A stretch of DNA of 64,000 nucleotides from Herbiconiux sp. (GCF_023264855.1 NZ_JAHFUW010000009.1:1-64000), one strand, 5' to 3'; counted from the first letter of the stretch, positions 9,173 to 18,471 are shown. Made by a program: numbers and translations. The notes: generated from the letters alone by a model not told the origin.

Positions 9173-11222
9173 GCGGGGCGCCTCGCGGCGGCAGAGCCTC
9201 GCCCTCGACGGCGAATGGACCCTGCGCGGCTGGCGGCAGAACGACTGGGAGCTGGCGCTCACCCCCGAACGCGCGAAGGTGCAGAATCCGGATGTCGGGC
9301 CGGTGCCCGCAACGGTGCCGGGGTCTGTTCGCGGTGCCCTCGTGGCCGCCGGAATCGCCGAGGACCCGGCTCGCGGCGAGCAGTCGCGCGTCAGCGAGTG
9401 GATCGAGAACCGGCACTGGTCGTTCAGCCGGCCGCTGCCTCGTGAGGCCGCCGCGTGGCTGGAGGCGCATCCGGAGGACCGGATCGTGCTGCGCGGCCCC
9501 GGCCTCGACTACGCCGGAACCGTGCTGGTCGACGAGACGGTCGTGGGCGAGTTCGCAGGATCGTTCACGCCGCACGAGTTCGACCTCACCGACGCGGTCC
9601 GCGCGGGCGGGCAGGCCCTCACCGTCATGTTCACGACCGTGCCCGACGGTCTGGGGCAGAACGGCTGGACCTCGCGCATCCGCGACTGGAAGCCCCGCTT
9701 CTACTACGGCTGGGACTGGACGCCGCGTATCGTGCAGACGGCCATCACCGAGGCGCCCGTGCTCGAGTTCGGGCCGGCGGGCGCGTCACTCGAGGGGCTC
9801 GTCGTGCGTTCTTCCTACGATGCGGCCACCCGCCGCGGCCTCGTGACAGTCGACGTCTCCGGATGCCGGCTCGATGCTCCGGAGGCCCGGGACGCGAGCC
9901 TCGAGGTCGAGGTAGCCGGCATCCGTGGCTCGATCAGGATCGGGGAGATGGATGCTGGTGCCGCCGGCGCCGACGCTGCTGGTGCCGGCGCTGCCGGCAC
10001 GGTCACGCTCGCCGTCGACGATCCCGCCCTCTGGCACGTGCGGCCGCGTGGCGAACAGCCTCTGTACCCGGTGACGGTCACCCTGCGCACCTCCGAGGGC
10101 GCGGAGCTCGATCGCGCGGAGCGGCGGCTCGGCTTCCGGGAGCTGCGCTGGACACCCACCGAGGGCGCTCCCGAGGGGGCGGATGCCTGGCGCTGCGTGG
10201 TGAACGGGGCCGAGGTGTTCCTCGCGGGGGTGAACTGGGTGCCGATCCGGCCCGACTACGCCGACCTCGCCGACGAGGAGTACCGCACCCGCCTCACGAG
10301 CTATCGCGACCTCGGCTTCACGCTCGTGCGGGTGTGGGGCGGGGCCGCCGCCGAGCGGCCGGTGTTCTACGACCTGTGCGACGAGCTCGGGCTGCTGGTG
10401 TGGCAGGAGCTGCCGCTCAGTTCGTCGGGACTCGACAACGAGCCGCCCGCCGACGACGCCTACGCTGCCGAGCTCGCCGGCATCGCGCGCTCCTACGCGC
10501 TCCGGCTCGGGCACCACCCCTCGCTCGTGCTCTGGGGAGGCGGCAACGAGCTCACCCGGGTGCCCGCCCCGGCTGTGCCGGGCCCGCCGCTGAGCCTGGC
10601 GCATCCGGCCCTCGCCGCCGCCGGACGGGCACTGGCCGCCACCGACCCGGGTCGCCGCTACGTGGCCACCTCGCCCACCGGCCCTCGCTTCGAGGCGGAT
10701 GCCCGTGAGTACGGCCTGGGACTGCACCACGACGTGCACGGCCCGTGGGAGTTCACCGGCACCGACGCCGAGTGGCAGGCCTACTGGGACGGCGACGACT
10801 CGGTGATGCGCTCCGAAGTGGGCGTCGCCGGTGCGAGCCCGCTCGACCTGCTCGCCCACTTCGGCCTGCTCGACGCCCCCGACCGCGCGGCCCTGCGCCA
10901 GCGCTGGACGCACTCCTCGGGCTGGTGGCTCACCCGCTTCGACGCCGCGGATGCCGCCCAGCCGATCGAGCAGTGGGTCGCCGAGAGCGCCGACCGCCAG
11001 GCCGACCTGCTGGCCCGTGCCGCGCGCGCCACCCTCGCGCGCTTCCCCCGGTGCGCCGGCTTCGTCGTGTGGCTCGGCCACGACTCCTTCCCCTGCGCCG
11101 TCAGCCTCGCCCTCCTCGACTGGTGGGGCCGCCCGAAGCCCGCGGCGCTCGCGCTGGGGGCGGTGTTCGCGGAGCATCCGGCGTGCACCTCGGATCGCGG
11201 CTCCCTCCCCAGCCGGGGGTGA
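9165..11222 (+). CDS. GH2 beta-mannosidase
   Basis: A 685-residue glycosidase that removes terminal beta-mannose from imported oligosaccharides. The N-terminal jelly-roll (LRGPGLDYAGTV) and the immunoglobulin-like domain precede a TIM barrel. The acid/base glutamate is E462 in GGGNEL and the nucleophile is probably E551 in RSEVG. The RLGFRELRW and VNWVPIRPDY segments are typical of beta-mannosidases rather than beta-galactosidases. At 685 residues it is shorter than the usual 800 or more, mainly at the C-terminus. The ATG at 9165 overlaps the GH130 stop. It is the last gene of the operon; a convergent transporter gene begins nine bases after it. Confidence 0.85.
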   Translation: MSERGASRRQSLALDGEWTLRGWRQNDWELALTPERAKVQNPDVGPVPATVPGSVRGALVAAGIAEDPARGEQSRVSEWIENRHWSFSRPLPREAAAWLEAHPEDRIVLRGPGLDYAGTVLVDETVVGEFAGSFTPHEFDLTDAVRAGGQALTVMFTTVPDGLGQNGWTSRIRDWKPRFYYGWDWTPRIVQTAITEAPVLEFGPAGASLEGLVVRSSYDAATRRGLVTVDVSGCRLDAPEARDASLEVEVAGIRGSIRIGEMDAGAAGADAAGAGAAGTVTLAVDDPALWHVRPRGEQPLYPVTVTLRTSEGAELDRAERRLGFRELRWTPTEGAPEGADAWRCVVNGAEVFLAGVNWVPIRPDYADLADEEYRTRLTSYRDLGFTLVRVWGGAAAERPVFYDLCDELGLLVWQELPLSSSGLDNEPPADDAYAAELAGIARSYALRLGHHPSLVLWGGGNELTRVPAPAVPGPPLSLAHPALAAAGRALAATDPGRRYVATSPTGPRFEADAREYGLGLHHDVHGPWEFTGTDAEWQAYWDGDDSVMRSEVGVAGASPLDLLAHFGLLDAPDRAALRQRWTHSSGWWLTRFDAADAAQPIEQWVAESADRQADLLARAARATLARFPRCAGFVVWLGHDSFPCAVSLALLDWWGRPKPAALALGAVFAEHPACTSDRGSLPSRG

Positions 11223-11231
11223 CGCCGGCGC

Positions 11232-12854
11232 TCAGCCCGCGGGAGCCAGTTCGCGACGCCGCATGAGCAGAGCGGACGCCCCGCCGCCCAGCACGATCGC
11301 GAGCAGCAGCCAGACCAGCCCCCGCAGGTCGACGTCCGGCCCCGCGACAGTGGGCGCGACGGCGATCGGAGACACCTCGGTGAGCCACTGCGGGAATCCG
11401 AAGAGCGGGCCGAACAGTCCGAGCATCATCCCCACCACCACGAGCGCCCAGCCCGCCGGGATCGTGAGGCGGGGCGCGACCACGAAGACCAGGGCCGTGA
11501 GCACCAGGAAGACCGCGGCCGCGACGGCCTGGCCCGCGCCGGTGACCAGAACGGTCTCCAGCAGCGACCAGTCCGCATCCGCCAGCGAGGCGATGCCGAC
11601 GGCCGCCCCGAGAATCCCCCCGACGACCGTGGCGAGGATGCCGAGACCGGCGACCGCTGCGTGGCCCGCGAACCAGTGCAGGCGGCCGACGGAGGCGGAG
11701 AGCACCGGCTCGGCCGTACCACGCGCCTCCTCCTGGCGGGCACGGCAGATCGACTGCACGGCGCAGCAGGAGGCGAGCACCCCGAGCATCGTGAAGAAGA
11801 TCACCACGGCCGCCTGAGCGAGCGAACCGTCGCGAGCGAGGGCCTGGGTCAACACCTGCACCGCGGGAACCTGGGTGCTCACCTGGTCGAGCACCGCCGA
11901 CAGCCGGGTGGCGAGCACGCCGGTGACGAGACCGCCCGCCGCCCAGCCGAGCAGGGCGCCGCGGCTCAGCCGCCACGCCAGGCCGAAGGGGCCCGCGAGC
12001 GACGCGCGGGCCCGCGCCCGGCCCGAGCGCTCCGGCAGCAGGCTCGCCCCGAGGTCGCGTGAGCCCTGCAGTGCCAGGGCGGCGCCGACCAGCACGACCA
12101 CGGCCAGAGCGCACAGCAGCAAAGGTGCGAGGTCGTCGCGGTCGTAGGGGCGGGTGTTCTCGGCCCAGCCGAAGGGGGTGAGCCAGGCGAGCCAGCCGCT
12201 CTCGACGCGCTGCGCATCCGCGCTCGGCGTGCCGGCCGCGTTTCCGACGCCGCACAGCACGAAGCTCGCCATGATGATCCAGACCCCCACCGCGTTCGCG
12301 GCCCGGGACGTGCGCACGAGCTGCGCCGCCACGAGGCTCAGCGCGAAGAAGGTCAGGCCCGCTGCACCGGTCGCGAGCCCCAGAACCGCGGCCCCGCGCA
12401 CACCGAGCCCGGTCGCGGCGACGGCCGCCGCACAGAGCAGGGCGAGCACCGTGTTCGCGATCACCGCGTGCACGACGGTGGCGGCGAGCGGCAGCAGCCG
12501 TGCCGCCGGCGTCGCCGAGACGAGCTCGGCCCGGCCCTCCTCCTCGTCGGCGCGGGTGTGGCGCACCGCGAGGAAGCTGCTCATGAACGCCGCGAGCATC
12601 ACCAGGAACGGCAGGATGAGGAAGCCGAGGAACGCCCCCTCCCCGGCGCCGGACGGCAGCCCGCGGAAGAGCAGGATGACGGGGTTCGCGACCGCCGTCG
12701 CGAGCAGCGCCGCCCGCTCCTGCTCGGTGCCGTACGAGCCGGTCACCCCCACGTAGGTGAGCCCCGCCAGTGCGGCCGTGCCGAGGATCCAGAGAGCGAG
12801 CTGGGCGGCGTCACGCCTCAGCCGCACGCCGAGCAGCGCGCCGAAGCGGCTCAT
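11232..12854 (-). CDS. ABC-2 type exporter permease
   Basis: A 540-residue membrane protein with about twelve hydrophobic segments in two similar halves, as in the large permeases paired with DrrA-like ATPases. The start at 12854 overlaps the ATPase stop by ATGA and is chosen over a much longer frame that runs through the ATPase gene. It would form the membrane channel for an unknown substrate, perhaps a drug or lipid. Confidence 0.85.
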   Translation of the reverse strand: MSRFGALLGVRLRRDAAQLALWILGTAALAGLTYVGVTGSYGTEQERAALLATAVANPVILLFRGLPSGAGEGAFLGFLILPFLVMLAAFMSSFLAVRHTRADEEEGRAELVSATPAARLLPLAATVVHAVIANTVLALLCAAAVAATGLGVRGAAVLGLATGAAGLTFFALSLVAAQLVRTSRAANAVGVWIIMASFVLCGVGNAAGTPSADAQRVESGWLAWLTPFGWAENTRPYDRDDLAPLLLCALAVVVLVGAALALQGSRDLGASLLPERSGRARARASLAGPFGLAWRLSRGALLGWAAGGLVTGVLATRLSAVLDQVSTQVPAVQVLTQALARDGSLAQAAVVIFFTMLGVLASCCAVQSICRARQEEARGTAEPVLSASVGRLHWFAGHAAVAGLGILATVVGGILGAAVGIASLADADWSLLETVLVTGAGQAVAAAVFLVLTALVFVVAPRLTIPAGWALVVVGMMLGLFGPLFGFPQWLTEVSPIAVAPTVAGPDVDLRGLVWLLLAIVLGGGASALLMRRRELAPAG

Positions 12855-13780
12855 CGCCCGCTCGAGTCCGGGTGCCCGGCCCCGTCGCCGCCGTAGTGGC
12901 GCAGAAAGAGCTCTTCGAGCGACGGCGGCTCCACCCGCAGCCCGGGAGCCCCGAACCGGGCGAGTTCGGGCAGCACGGCCGCCACCGCATCGCTGTCGAC
13001 GGTGAATCGAGCCCGGCCTTGCGTCACCACAAGGTCGTGAGCATCCGGGAACGCGGGGAGCACGGCGCCGTGCGGCACCTCGAACGACACCTCGGTGCGG
13101 GTCAGGTGCCGGAGTTCGGCGAGGGTGCCGGTCTCGACCACCCGGCCCGAGCGGATGATGCTCATCCGGTCGCAGAGCTGCTCCACCTCCGACAGGATGT
13201 GGCTGGACAGCAGCACCGCCGCCCCGGTCTCGCGCACCCGGGCCAGTTCGCGCTGGAAGACGAGTTCCATCAACGGATCGAGCCCGCTCGTCGGCTCGTC
13301 GAGGATGTAGAGTTCGGCCGGCACGGCGAAGGCGGCCACCAGCGCCACCTTCTGCCGGTTGCCCTTGGAGTAGGCGCGGCCCTTCTTGCGCGGGTCGAGT
13401 TCGAACACCTCGAGCAGACGCTCCCGTTCGCGCCGGTAGGCGACGCGGTCGGAGTCCCGGCCCTGGCGCAGACGGGCGAGCAGGTCGATCGTCTCGCCGC
13501 CGGAGAGGTTCGGCCACACACTCACGTCGCCCGGCACCGACGCGATCCGGCGATGCAGCCGCGCGGCATCCTTCCAGGGGTCGCCGCCCAGAACGGTCGC
13601 CCGGCCGGCGCTCGCCCTGACCAGGCCGAGCAGGATGCGGATCGTCGTCGACTTCCCCGCCCCGTTCGGCCCGAGGAAACCGTGGATCTCGCCGGGCGCC
13701 ACCTCGAGGTCGAGCCCGTCGAGCGCGGCGGCCCGTCCGTACTGCTTGCGCAGCGATTCGGTCGTGATGACAGCATCCAC
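12851..13780 (-). CDS. ABC transporter ATP-binding protein (DrrA-like)
   Basis: A 309-residue ATPase with Walker A GPNGAGKST near residue 40, Walker B LDEPTSGLDP and a modified signature (KGNRQ in place of LSGGQ). The C-terminal third is the regulatory extension of the DrrA class. The GTG start at 13780 is supported by a TAGCTT -10 element seven bases upstream, so the transcript is predicted to be leaderless. It is the first gene of a two-gene exporter operon with the permease. Confidence 0.9.
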   Translation of the reverse strand: MDAVITTESLRKQYGRAAALDGLDLEVAPGEIHGFLGPNGAGKSTTIRILLGLVRASAGRATVLGGDPWKDAARLHRRIASVPGDVSVWPNLSGGETIDLLARLRQGRDSDRVAYRRERERLLEVFELDPRKKGRAYSKGNRQKVALVAAFAVPAELYILDEPTSGLDPLMELVFQRELARVRETGAAVLLSSHILSEVEQLCDRMSIIRSGRVVETGTLAELRHLTRTEVSFEVPHGAVLPAFPDAHDLVVTQGRARFTVDSDAVAAVLPELARFGAPGLRVEPPSLEELFLRHYGGDGAGHPDSSGR

Positions 13781-13787
13781 GAGCGCG

Positions 13788-13793
13788 AAGCTA
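13788..13793 (-). promoter_or_regulatory. -10 element of the ABC exporter operon
   Basis: TAGCTT ends seven bases before the GTG of the ATPase, predicting a leaderless mRNA. Confidence 0.5.
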
Positions 13794-13830
13794 CACCCGC
13801 AGCGGGCGGCGGTAAAGGATCAGCGGATCG

Positions 13831-14532
13831 TCAGCGCGACAGCGCGATCTGCAGCAGCGCCTCGGTGAGCTCGAGGTGCCAGCGGGCCTGGCGCAGGGTG
13901 GGGCCCCAGGCGTAGATGCCGTGGTCGGCAACGATGAGCGCCGGCACCTCGGCGACCTCCTCGGTGGCGCGGCGGTAGACGCGCTCGAAGTCGTCGCCCA
14001 GCACCCGCATGTCTTGGTGGTTCTGCACGACCGGGATGACGACCTGCTCGCCGTGGGCGCTGTGGCCGATGCCCTTCAGCATCTCGAGATCGTGCAGCTC
14101 CACACCCTGCGGCCAGGCGCGGCCGGCCCGCACCGCCGCCAGCGCGTGCACGTGGATGCCCGCTCCGGCGCCGGTCACCGCGGCGATCCGCGCGTGCAGG
14201 CCGGCCTCGGCGGAGGGCTTGCGCGCCAGACCGAGGGATTCCGTGAGCGCGCCGGACGCGCCATCCGGAGCCCACTCCCCCTCGCCGTCGACGAGCACGA
14301 TGTCACTCGCGGTGAGCTCGCCTTTGTCGAGTCCGGATGCCGTGACGGCCAGGCGCAGCGGGTCGCGACCGAGGGTGATCGAGAGGTTGCCCGCGGTTCC
14401 GGGCATCCACCCCATCGCAGCGAAGCGAGCCGACTCGGCGGCCAGCGCGGCCCCCGCATCCGTCACCGTCTCGGCGGTCAGGCCCTGGGGCGAGAAGACG
14501 TTCGGCGCCCAGGGACCCGATCCGACGCTCAT
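13831..14532 (-). CDS. mtnB: Methylthioribulose-1-phosphate dehydratase
   Basis: A 233-residue class II aldolase/adducin-fold enzyme. It dehydrates 5-methylthioribulose-1-phosphate in the methionine salvage pathway. The zinc-binding HVHA motif, the PGTAGNLS segment and the conserved HGIYAWG near the C-terminus are all present. Its ATG overlaps the stop of mtnC as TGATG at 14530-14534. It is the last gene of the mtnA-K-C-B operon and its neighbours supply the substrate and use the product. Confidence 0.88.
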   Translation of the reverse strand: MSVGSGPWAPNVFSPQGLTAETVTDAGAALAAESARFAAMGWMPGTAGNLSITLGRDPLRLAVTASGLDKGELTASDIVLVDGEGEWAPDGASGALTESLGLARKPSAEAGLHARIAAVTGAGAGIHVHALAAVRAGRAWPQGVELHDLEMLKGIGHSAHGEQVVIPVVQNHQDMRVLGDDFERVYRRATEEVAEVPALIVADHGIYAWGPTLRQARWHLELTEALLQIALSR

Positions 14533-15317
14533 CAGGCCTCCGTGCCGGGAGCGCCGGTGACACCGGCCGGGGCGACGACCTCGACGTCGTCGAAGGAGTT
14601 CACGACCGCGGCCGCCCCGAAGTCGGCCTCGAAGAACGGCTCGCCCTCGCGCGAGAACGCGACGACCTGCCAGCCGGCCTCGATCGCGGCCTCGACCTCT
14701 CCGGGGTTGTCGGTGAAGAACACGATCTCGGCGGCGGGAACGCCGAGCGCTTCGGCGATCCGGTCGTACGAACCGGACTCCTTCTTCGGGCCCGCCTTGA
14801 TCGTGTCGAAGTAGTCGGTGATGAGCGCGGTGAGGTCACCGTCGGGCGAGTGCCGGAACCACGGCACCTGCGAGGCCACCGAGCCCGACGAGAACACGGC
14901 GAGCCCCACGCCCTGGGCGTGCCAGGCGCGCAGCTTCGGGATGACGTCGTCGAAGAAGTGCGACGAGATCTCGTCGCGCGCGAAGCCCTCGGCCCAGATC
15001 TGCCCCTGCACGGTCTTGAGCGGCGTCGCCTTGACGTCGCGCTCCATCCACTCGTGCATCACGGCCACGACCTGCTCGGTCGAGGCATCCGTCGGCAGCG
15101 AGGCGTCGTGGATGACCTGCTGGCGCGCCTCGGCGATCACCGGGTCGACGGCGTGCTCGTCGAGCCAGGCGGCCAGCCGGGGGCGGGCGTAGTCGTAGAG
15201 GTCGCCGAGGATGAAGCCGGCCGCGCTCGTGGTGCCTTCGAGGTCGACCACGAGGTAGCGCGCGTCGACGATCAGCGGATCGGGCGTGGGGGCGGGGGTG
15301 GGAACGGTGTCGGTCAC
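14532..15317 (-). CDS. mtnC: Enolase-phosphatase (acireductone synthase)
   Basis: A 261-residue HAD-fold enzyme that enolises and dephosphorylates 2,3-diketo-5-methylthiopentyl-1-phosphate to acireductone. Motif I is seen as VVDLEGTT, then FSSGSV (motif II), KKESGSY (motif III) and FFTDNPGE (motif IV), all in the order known for MtnC. It starts 29 bases after mtnK and overlaps mtnB by one base. The first 17 residues are a Thr/Pro-rich extension. Confidence 0.92.
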   Translation of the reverse strand: MTDTVPTPAPTPDPLIVDARYLVVDLEGTTSAAGFILGDLYDYARPRLAAWLDEHAVDPVIAEARQQVIHDASLPTDASTEQVVAVMHEWMERDVKATPLKTVQGQIWAEGFARDEISSHFFDDVIPKLRAWHAQGVGLAVFSSGSVASQVPWFRHSPDGDLTALITDYFDTIKAGPKKESGSYDRIAEALGVPAAEIVFFTDNPGEVEAAIEAGWQVVAFSREGEPFFEADFGAAAVVNSFDDVEVVAPAGVTGAPGTEA

Positions 15318-15346
15318 GGGTGGCTCCTAGTGGTGCGGGATCGAGG

Positions 15347-16504
15347 TCAGACGGCCGGGGCGGCGGTCACGGCCGTACCGGTGAGGATGTGGTGTCGCGC
15401 GGTGTCGAACAGGCGAACGGATGCGGGGCCGAGCGCGCGGCCGGGCAGCGACTCGATGTCGGCCGCGTGCGAGAACCCGGCGGCACGGCGCATCTGCTCG
15501 ACGCCGGCGAAGCGCCAGGCGTCGGCGACGATCTGGGGCAGGCCGTTGTCGTCCCCCCAGGCGGCCGCGAAGGCGTCCAGGCTCGCCGGGATCGCACTCT
15601 CACGGGCCCGGGCCAGCGCGTGGTCGCCCACCGCATCGGCCGCGATCGCGGCGATCTCGAGGTTGGCCCAGAACAGCCCGAGGTCCATCCCGATCGGCCC
15701 CACGAAGCTGAACTCCGGGTCGAAGACCTTCACGAGCTGCTGCCCGTCACGCCGGCCCACCATCACCGACCCGGTGTGCAGGTCGCCGTGGATGAGCCCT
15801 TCGGCGCGGGTCAGGAAGCTCTCGCGGATGCGGTCGACGGCCGCCGCCACCTCTGCGTCGGCGTAGAGCGCGCGCACCCGCGACTCGAGCGCAGGATGCC
15901 AGTGGTTGTGCTCGTGCTCGCGGTAGGGCTCGTCGAGCACCACGTCGAGCGTCATCGCGCACAGCTCGGGGTTGGCGGCGAGGTCGACCAGGGCGGCGTG
16001 CGCCTCGGCCCCCAGCGTGCCGAGCGAGGTCGCCGATCCGAGTTCCCCGACGAAGCGCCCCACCACGGCGCCGAGCGTGCCGAAGTCGATCTCGGCGGCA
16101 TCCGCCGGTGTGGCGACCTGCCGCACGAGGGCGTCGCGCAGCACGTCGAGCCCCGAGAGGTCTTCCATCACCAGCACGTACCGCTCGGGGTCGAACAGCA
16201 GGATCTCGGGGATCGAGTCCGGCACCCGCGCCGCCAGCTGCTCGTACGTGCGGGCCTCCGAGGCGATGCGCCCGGGGTCGACGGGCCACTCCGGCCCCAC
16301 CACCTGCACCCACGGGGGAGCCTGCTTCACCGCGAGACTGCCGAGCGGGCCGGATGCCACGAACACCCGGTTCATGTTGCCGGCGGTCACCTCGACCACC
16401 CGCACCTCGTCGGGCCGCCCGGCGAGACCGGCGAGCAGCCCCTGCCCGGCGAGGTAGTCGACGACGTCGGCCGAGGTCACCAGCAGCTCGTACGGCTCGG
16501 TCAT
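15347..16504 (-). CDS. mtnK: 5-methylthioribose kinase
   Basis: A 385-residue aminoglycoside-phosphotransferase-fold kinase. It phosphorylates methylthioribose to the 1-phosphate. Visible marks are TAGNMNRVF (nucleotide loop), the catalytic LIHGDLHTGSVM and the FDPEFSFVGP metal-binding segment. The ATG at 16504 overlaps the mtnA stop by four bases. It acts directly before MtnA in the pathway. Confidence 0.92.
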   Translation of the reverse strand: MTEPYELLVTSADVVDYLAGQGLLAGLAGRPDEVRVVEVTAGNMNRVFVASGPLGSLAVKQAPPWVQVVGPEWPVDPGRIASEARTYEQLAARVPDSIPEILLFDPERYVLVMEDLSGLDVLRDALVRQVATPADAAEIDFGTLGAVVGRFVGELGSATSLGTLGAEAHAALVDLAANPELCAMTLDVVLDEPYREHEHNHWHPALESRVRALYADAEVAAAVDRIRESFLTRAEGLIHGDLHTGSVMVGRRDGQQLVKVFDPEFSFVGPIGMDLGLFWANLEIAAIAADAVGDHALARARESAIPASLDAFAAAWGDDNGLPQIVADAWRFAGVEQMRRAAGFSHAADIESLPGRALGPASVRLFDTARHHILTGTAVTAAPAV

Positions 16505-17589
16505 CGGGCGGCCTCCGGTTCGAGCATTCCCGCGCCGTGCATTCCCGCGGCGGCATATGCCTCGCCGATGCGCGCGGGGTCGAAGGCTCCGCGGTCGGTG
16601 ACGATCTTCGTCACGAAGCGGGCGGGGGTCACGTCGAAGGCCGGGTACCAGGCATCCGTCAGCAGCGACGAGGCCGTGCGACGGCCGAGCGTGTGCAGCA
16701 CCTCGCTCGGGTCGCGCTCCTCCACCACGATGTCGGCCGCCGTCGGCGCCTCGGCATCCGGGGCCTGCACCAGGGCGTAGAACGGCACGTCGAAGGCCGA
16801 GGCCGCCACCGCGAGTCCGAGCGTACCGACCTTGTTCACCACGCTGCCGTCGAGCGAGACCCGGTCGGCGGCCGTGACCAGGGCGTCGATCGGACCGATG
16901 CGCGAACCCGGCGCGAGCGCCGCGGCCCCCATGCCGTCGGTGATCAGGGTCACGTGCTCGCCCAGCTCGGCCAGGGTGTGCGCGGTGAGGCGCGCGCCCT
17001 GAAGATAGGGGCGGGTCTCGGTGGCCACCCAGTCGAAGCGCTTGCCGGCCAGCCGGCCGGCGCGCACGAGCTCGATCAGGTAGGTGTCCATCCAGCAGTG
17101 GGTGAGGATGCGCGCGCCGTCGGGCAGAAGGGCGACGGTCTCGGCACCGAGACGGTGGCTGCGGGCACGGTACGACAGGGCGCCGGCCCGGGCCGCCTCG
17201 ATCGCGAGCGCGACGAGCTCGGCGGTGTCGACGGCCGGGGCGATCGCACCCAGCACACCGTGCACGGCTTCGCGCGGGTGGTTGTTGGTGGGCCGGGCGG
17301 TCTCGAGCGTGTGGCCGGCGATCCGCATCCGGTTGTGGGCGGCGCCCAGCTCGAGCCCCGCGACCTGCAGGGCGGTGATCTCCATCCCCGCGTAGGCCGC
17401 GAACAGCGGGCCCGAACTCTGCGTGACCATGGTCGCGATGGCGGCGGCCACCTCTTCGGCGTCGTGCGCCGTCACCCACTCGACGCGCTCGGGGAAGGCC
17501 CTCCGGTCGAGGATGCGCACGACCCCGCCTTCGACCCGCACGGAGTCGTCGAGTACGGGTGGTGTGCCGCTGCTGGTGGTCATGCTCAT
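16501..17589 (-). CDS. mtnA: S-methyl-5-thioribose-1-phosphate isomerase
   Basis: A 362-residue eIF2B-fold isomerase converting methylthioribose-1-phosphate to the ribulose form. The family landmarks ATETRPYLQGARLT, LITDGMGA with the catalytic Asp, and NKVGTLGLA are clear. The catalytic Cys is kept in LTHCWMD, but the usual NxG after it is replaced by WMD, so this is a divergent member. A second ATG two codons in (17583) is an equally possible start. It is the first gene of the mtnA-K-C-B operon and diverges from the DUF2510 gene. Confidence 0.88.
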   Translation of the reverse strand: MSMTTSSGTPPVLDDSVRVEGGVVRILDRRAFPERVEWVTAHDAEEVAAAIATMVTQSSGPLFAAYAGMEITALQVAGLELGAAHNRMRIAGHTLETARPTNNHPREAVHGVLGAIAPAVDTAELVALAIEAARAGALSYRARSHRLGAETVALLPDGARILTHCWMDTYLIELVRAGRLAGKRFDWVATETRPYLQGARLTAHTLAELGEHVTLITDGMGAAALAPGSRIGPIDALVTAADRVSLDGSVVNKVGTLGLAVAASAFDVPFYALVQAPDAEAPTAADIVVEERDPSEVLHTLGRRTASSLLTDAWYPAFDVTPARFVTKIVTDRGAFDPARIGEAYAAAGMHGAGMLEPEAAR

Positions 17590-17609
17590 CCCGTCGATTT
17601 CCCCCCACG

Positions 17610-17615
17610 AGAATA
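17610..17615 (-). promoter_or_regulatory. -10 element of the mtn operon
   Basis: TATTCT lies about 20 bases before the mtnA start, with a GGGGGGAAA ribosome-binding site between. No good -35 is visible and I see no S-box-like riboswitch fold in the 75-bp intergenic space. Confidence 0.4.
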
Positions 17616-17630
17616 CCGGCTCCCGACCCG

Positions 17631-17636
17631 TATAGT
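17631..17636 (+). promoter_or_regulatory. -10 element of the DUF2510 gene
   Basis: TATAGT lies 27 bases before the GTG at 17664, in the mtnA divergent region. No clear -35 is visible. Confidence 0.4.
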
Positions 17637-17663
17637 GGCGGTGTCACGCACGAAGGGCCTCCT

Positions 17664-18455
17664 GTGAGCAACGTCGATCCGAACACCCCCTCCGCCGTCG
17701 CCGCCGGCTGGTACCCCGACCCGAGCGGAGCCGCCGGCCTCCGCTGGTGGGACGGCGCGCGCTGGACCGAACACACGCAGGCGCACGCGCCGGCCGCGCC
17801 CCTCGCTGCGCAGCCCGCCGCCCAGCCGCAGTACGGCCAGCAGCAGTACGGCCAGCAGCAGTACGCCGCCCAGCCCGGTCACGCCGCCCAGCCCGGCTAC
17901 ACCTCCCCGGCCCCCTTCGCCGCGCAGGCAGCGCAGCCCCTGGCGCCGATCCCTGCCGACGCCCCGGTGTACGGCCCCTTCATCTGGATCATCACCCTGC
18001 TCCCGGCGATCTCGCTGCTCCTGCTGCCGCTCTCGCTCTCGGGCGTGCAGAGCGCGATGAACTCCGCCTTCGTGGATGCCTACAGCGGTTCGAGCGGCTA
18101 CGGCAGCACGTCTCTGCAGCTGCAGCTCACCGAGGCCGCGATGAACATCGCGAGCCTGCTGATCTACGCGGCCGGGGTGGTGCTGGCCTTCTTCGACCGC
18201 CGCTGGCTGATCCGCCGCGGCATCGTGCCCGCGTTCCACTGGGCGTTCGCCTTCATCCCAGCCCCGGTCTACCCGATCGGCCGCTCGCTCCAAGTGCGCC
18301 GCCGCAGCGGTCGCGGCATCGCCCCGATGTGGGTCGCGATCGGCCTGTTCGCGCTCTCGTTCATCATCGGCATCGCCGTGTTCATCTGGGTGATGAACCT
18401 GATGTTCGGCATGATGGGCTCGATCGACCCCTCGCTCGGCTACACCGGCACCTGA
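17664..18455 (+). CDS. DUF2510 domain membrane protein
   Basis: A 263-residue protein. Residues 13-35 hold a DUF2510 module (AGWYPDPSG...RWWDGARWTEHT), common in actinobacterial membrane proteins. A Gln/Ala/Pro-rich linker with YGQQQYGQQQY repeats follows, then about four transmembrane segments. The GTG at 17664 is chosen because the module starts right after it; the open frame upstream runs into the mtnA promoter. The function is unknown. The DUF2510 module faces the cytoplasm in the predicted topology. Confidence 0.8.
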   Translation: MSNVDPNTPSAVAAGWYPDPSGAAGLRWWDGARWTEHTQAHAPAAPLAAQPAAQPQYGQQQYGQQQYAAQPGHAAQPGYTSPAPFAAQAAQPLAPIPADAPVYGPFIWIITLLPAISLLLLPLSLSGVQSAMNSAFVDAYSGSSGYGSTSLQLQLTEAAMNIASLLIYAAGVVLAFFDRRWLIRRGIVPAFHWAFAFIPAPVYPIGRSLQVRRRSGRGIAPMWVAIGLFALSFIIGIAVFIWVMNLMFGMMGSIDPSLGYTGT

Positions 18456-18471
18456 GATATCGGCCAGTGAT

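Noticed and set aside
11232-13517. 761-codon minus-strand frame for the ABC permease
   Set aside because: Its first part is the ATPase gene read in the wrong frame; the real start is the ATGA overlap at 12854.
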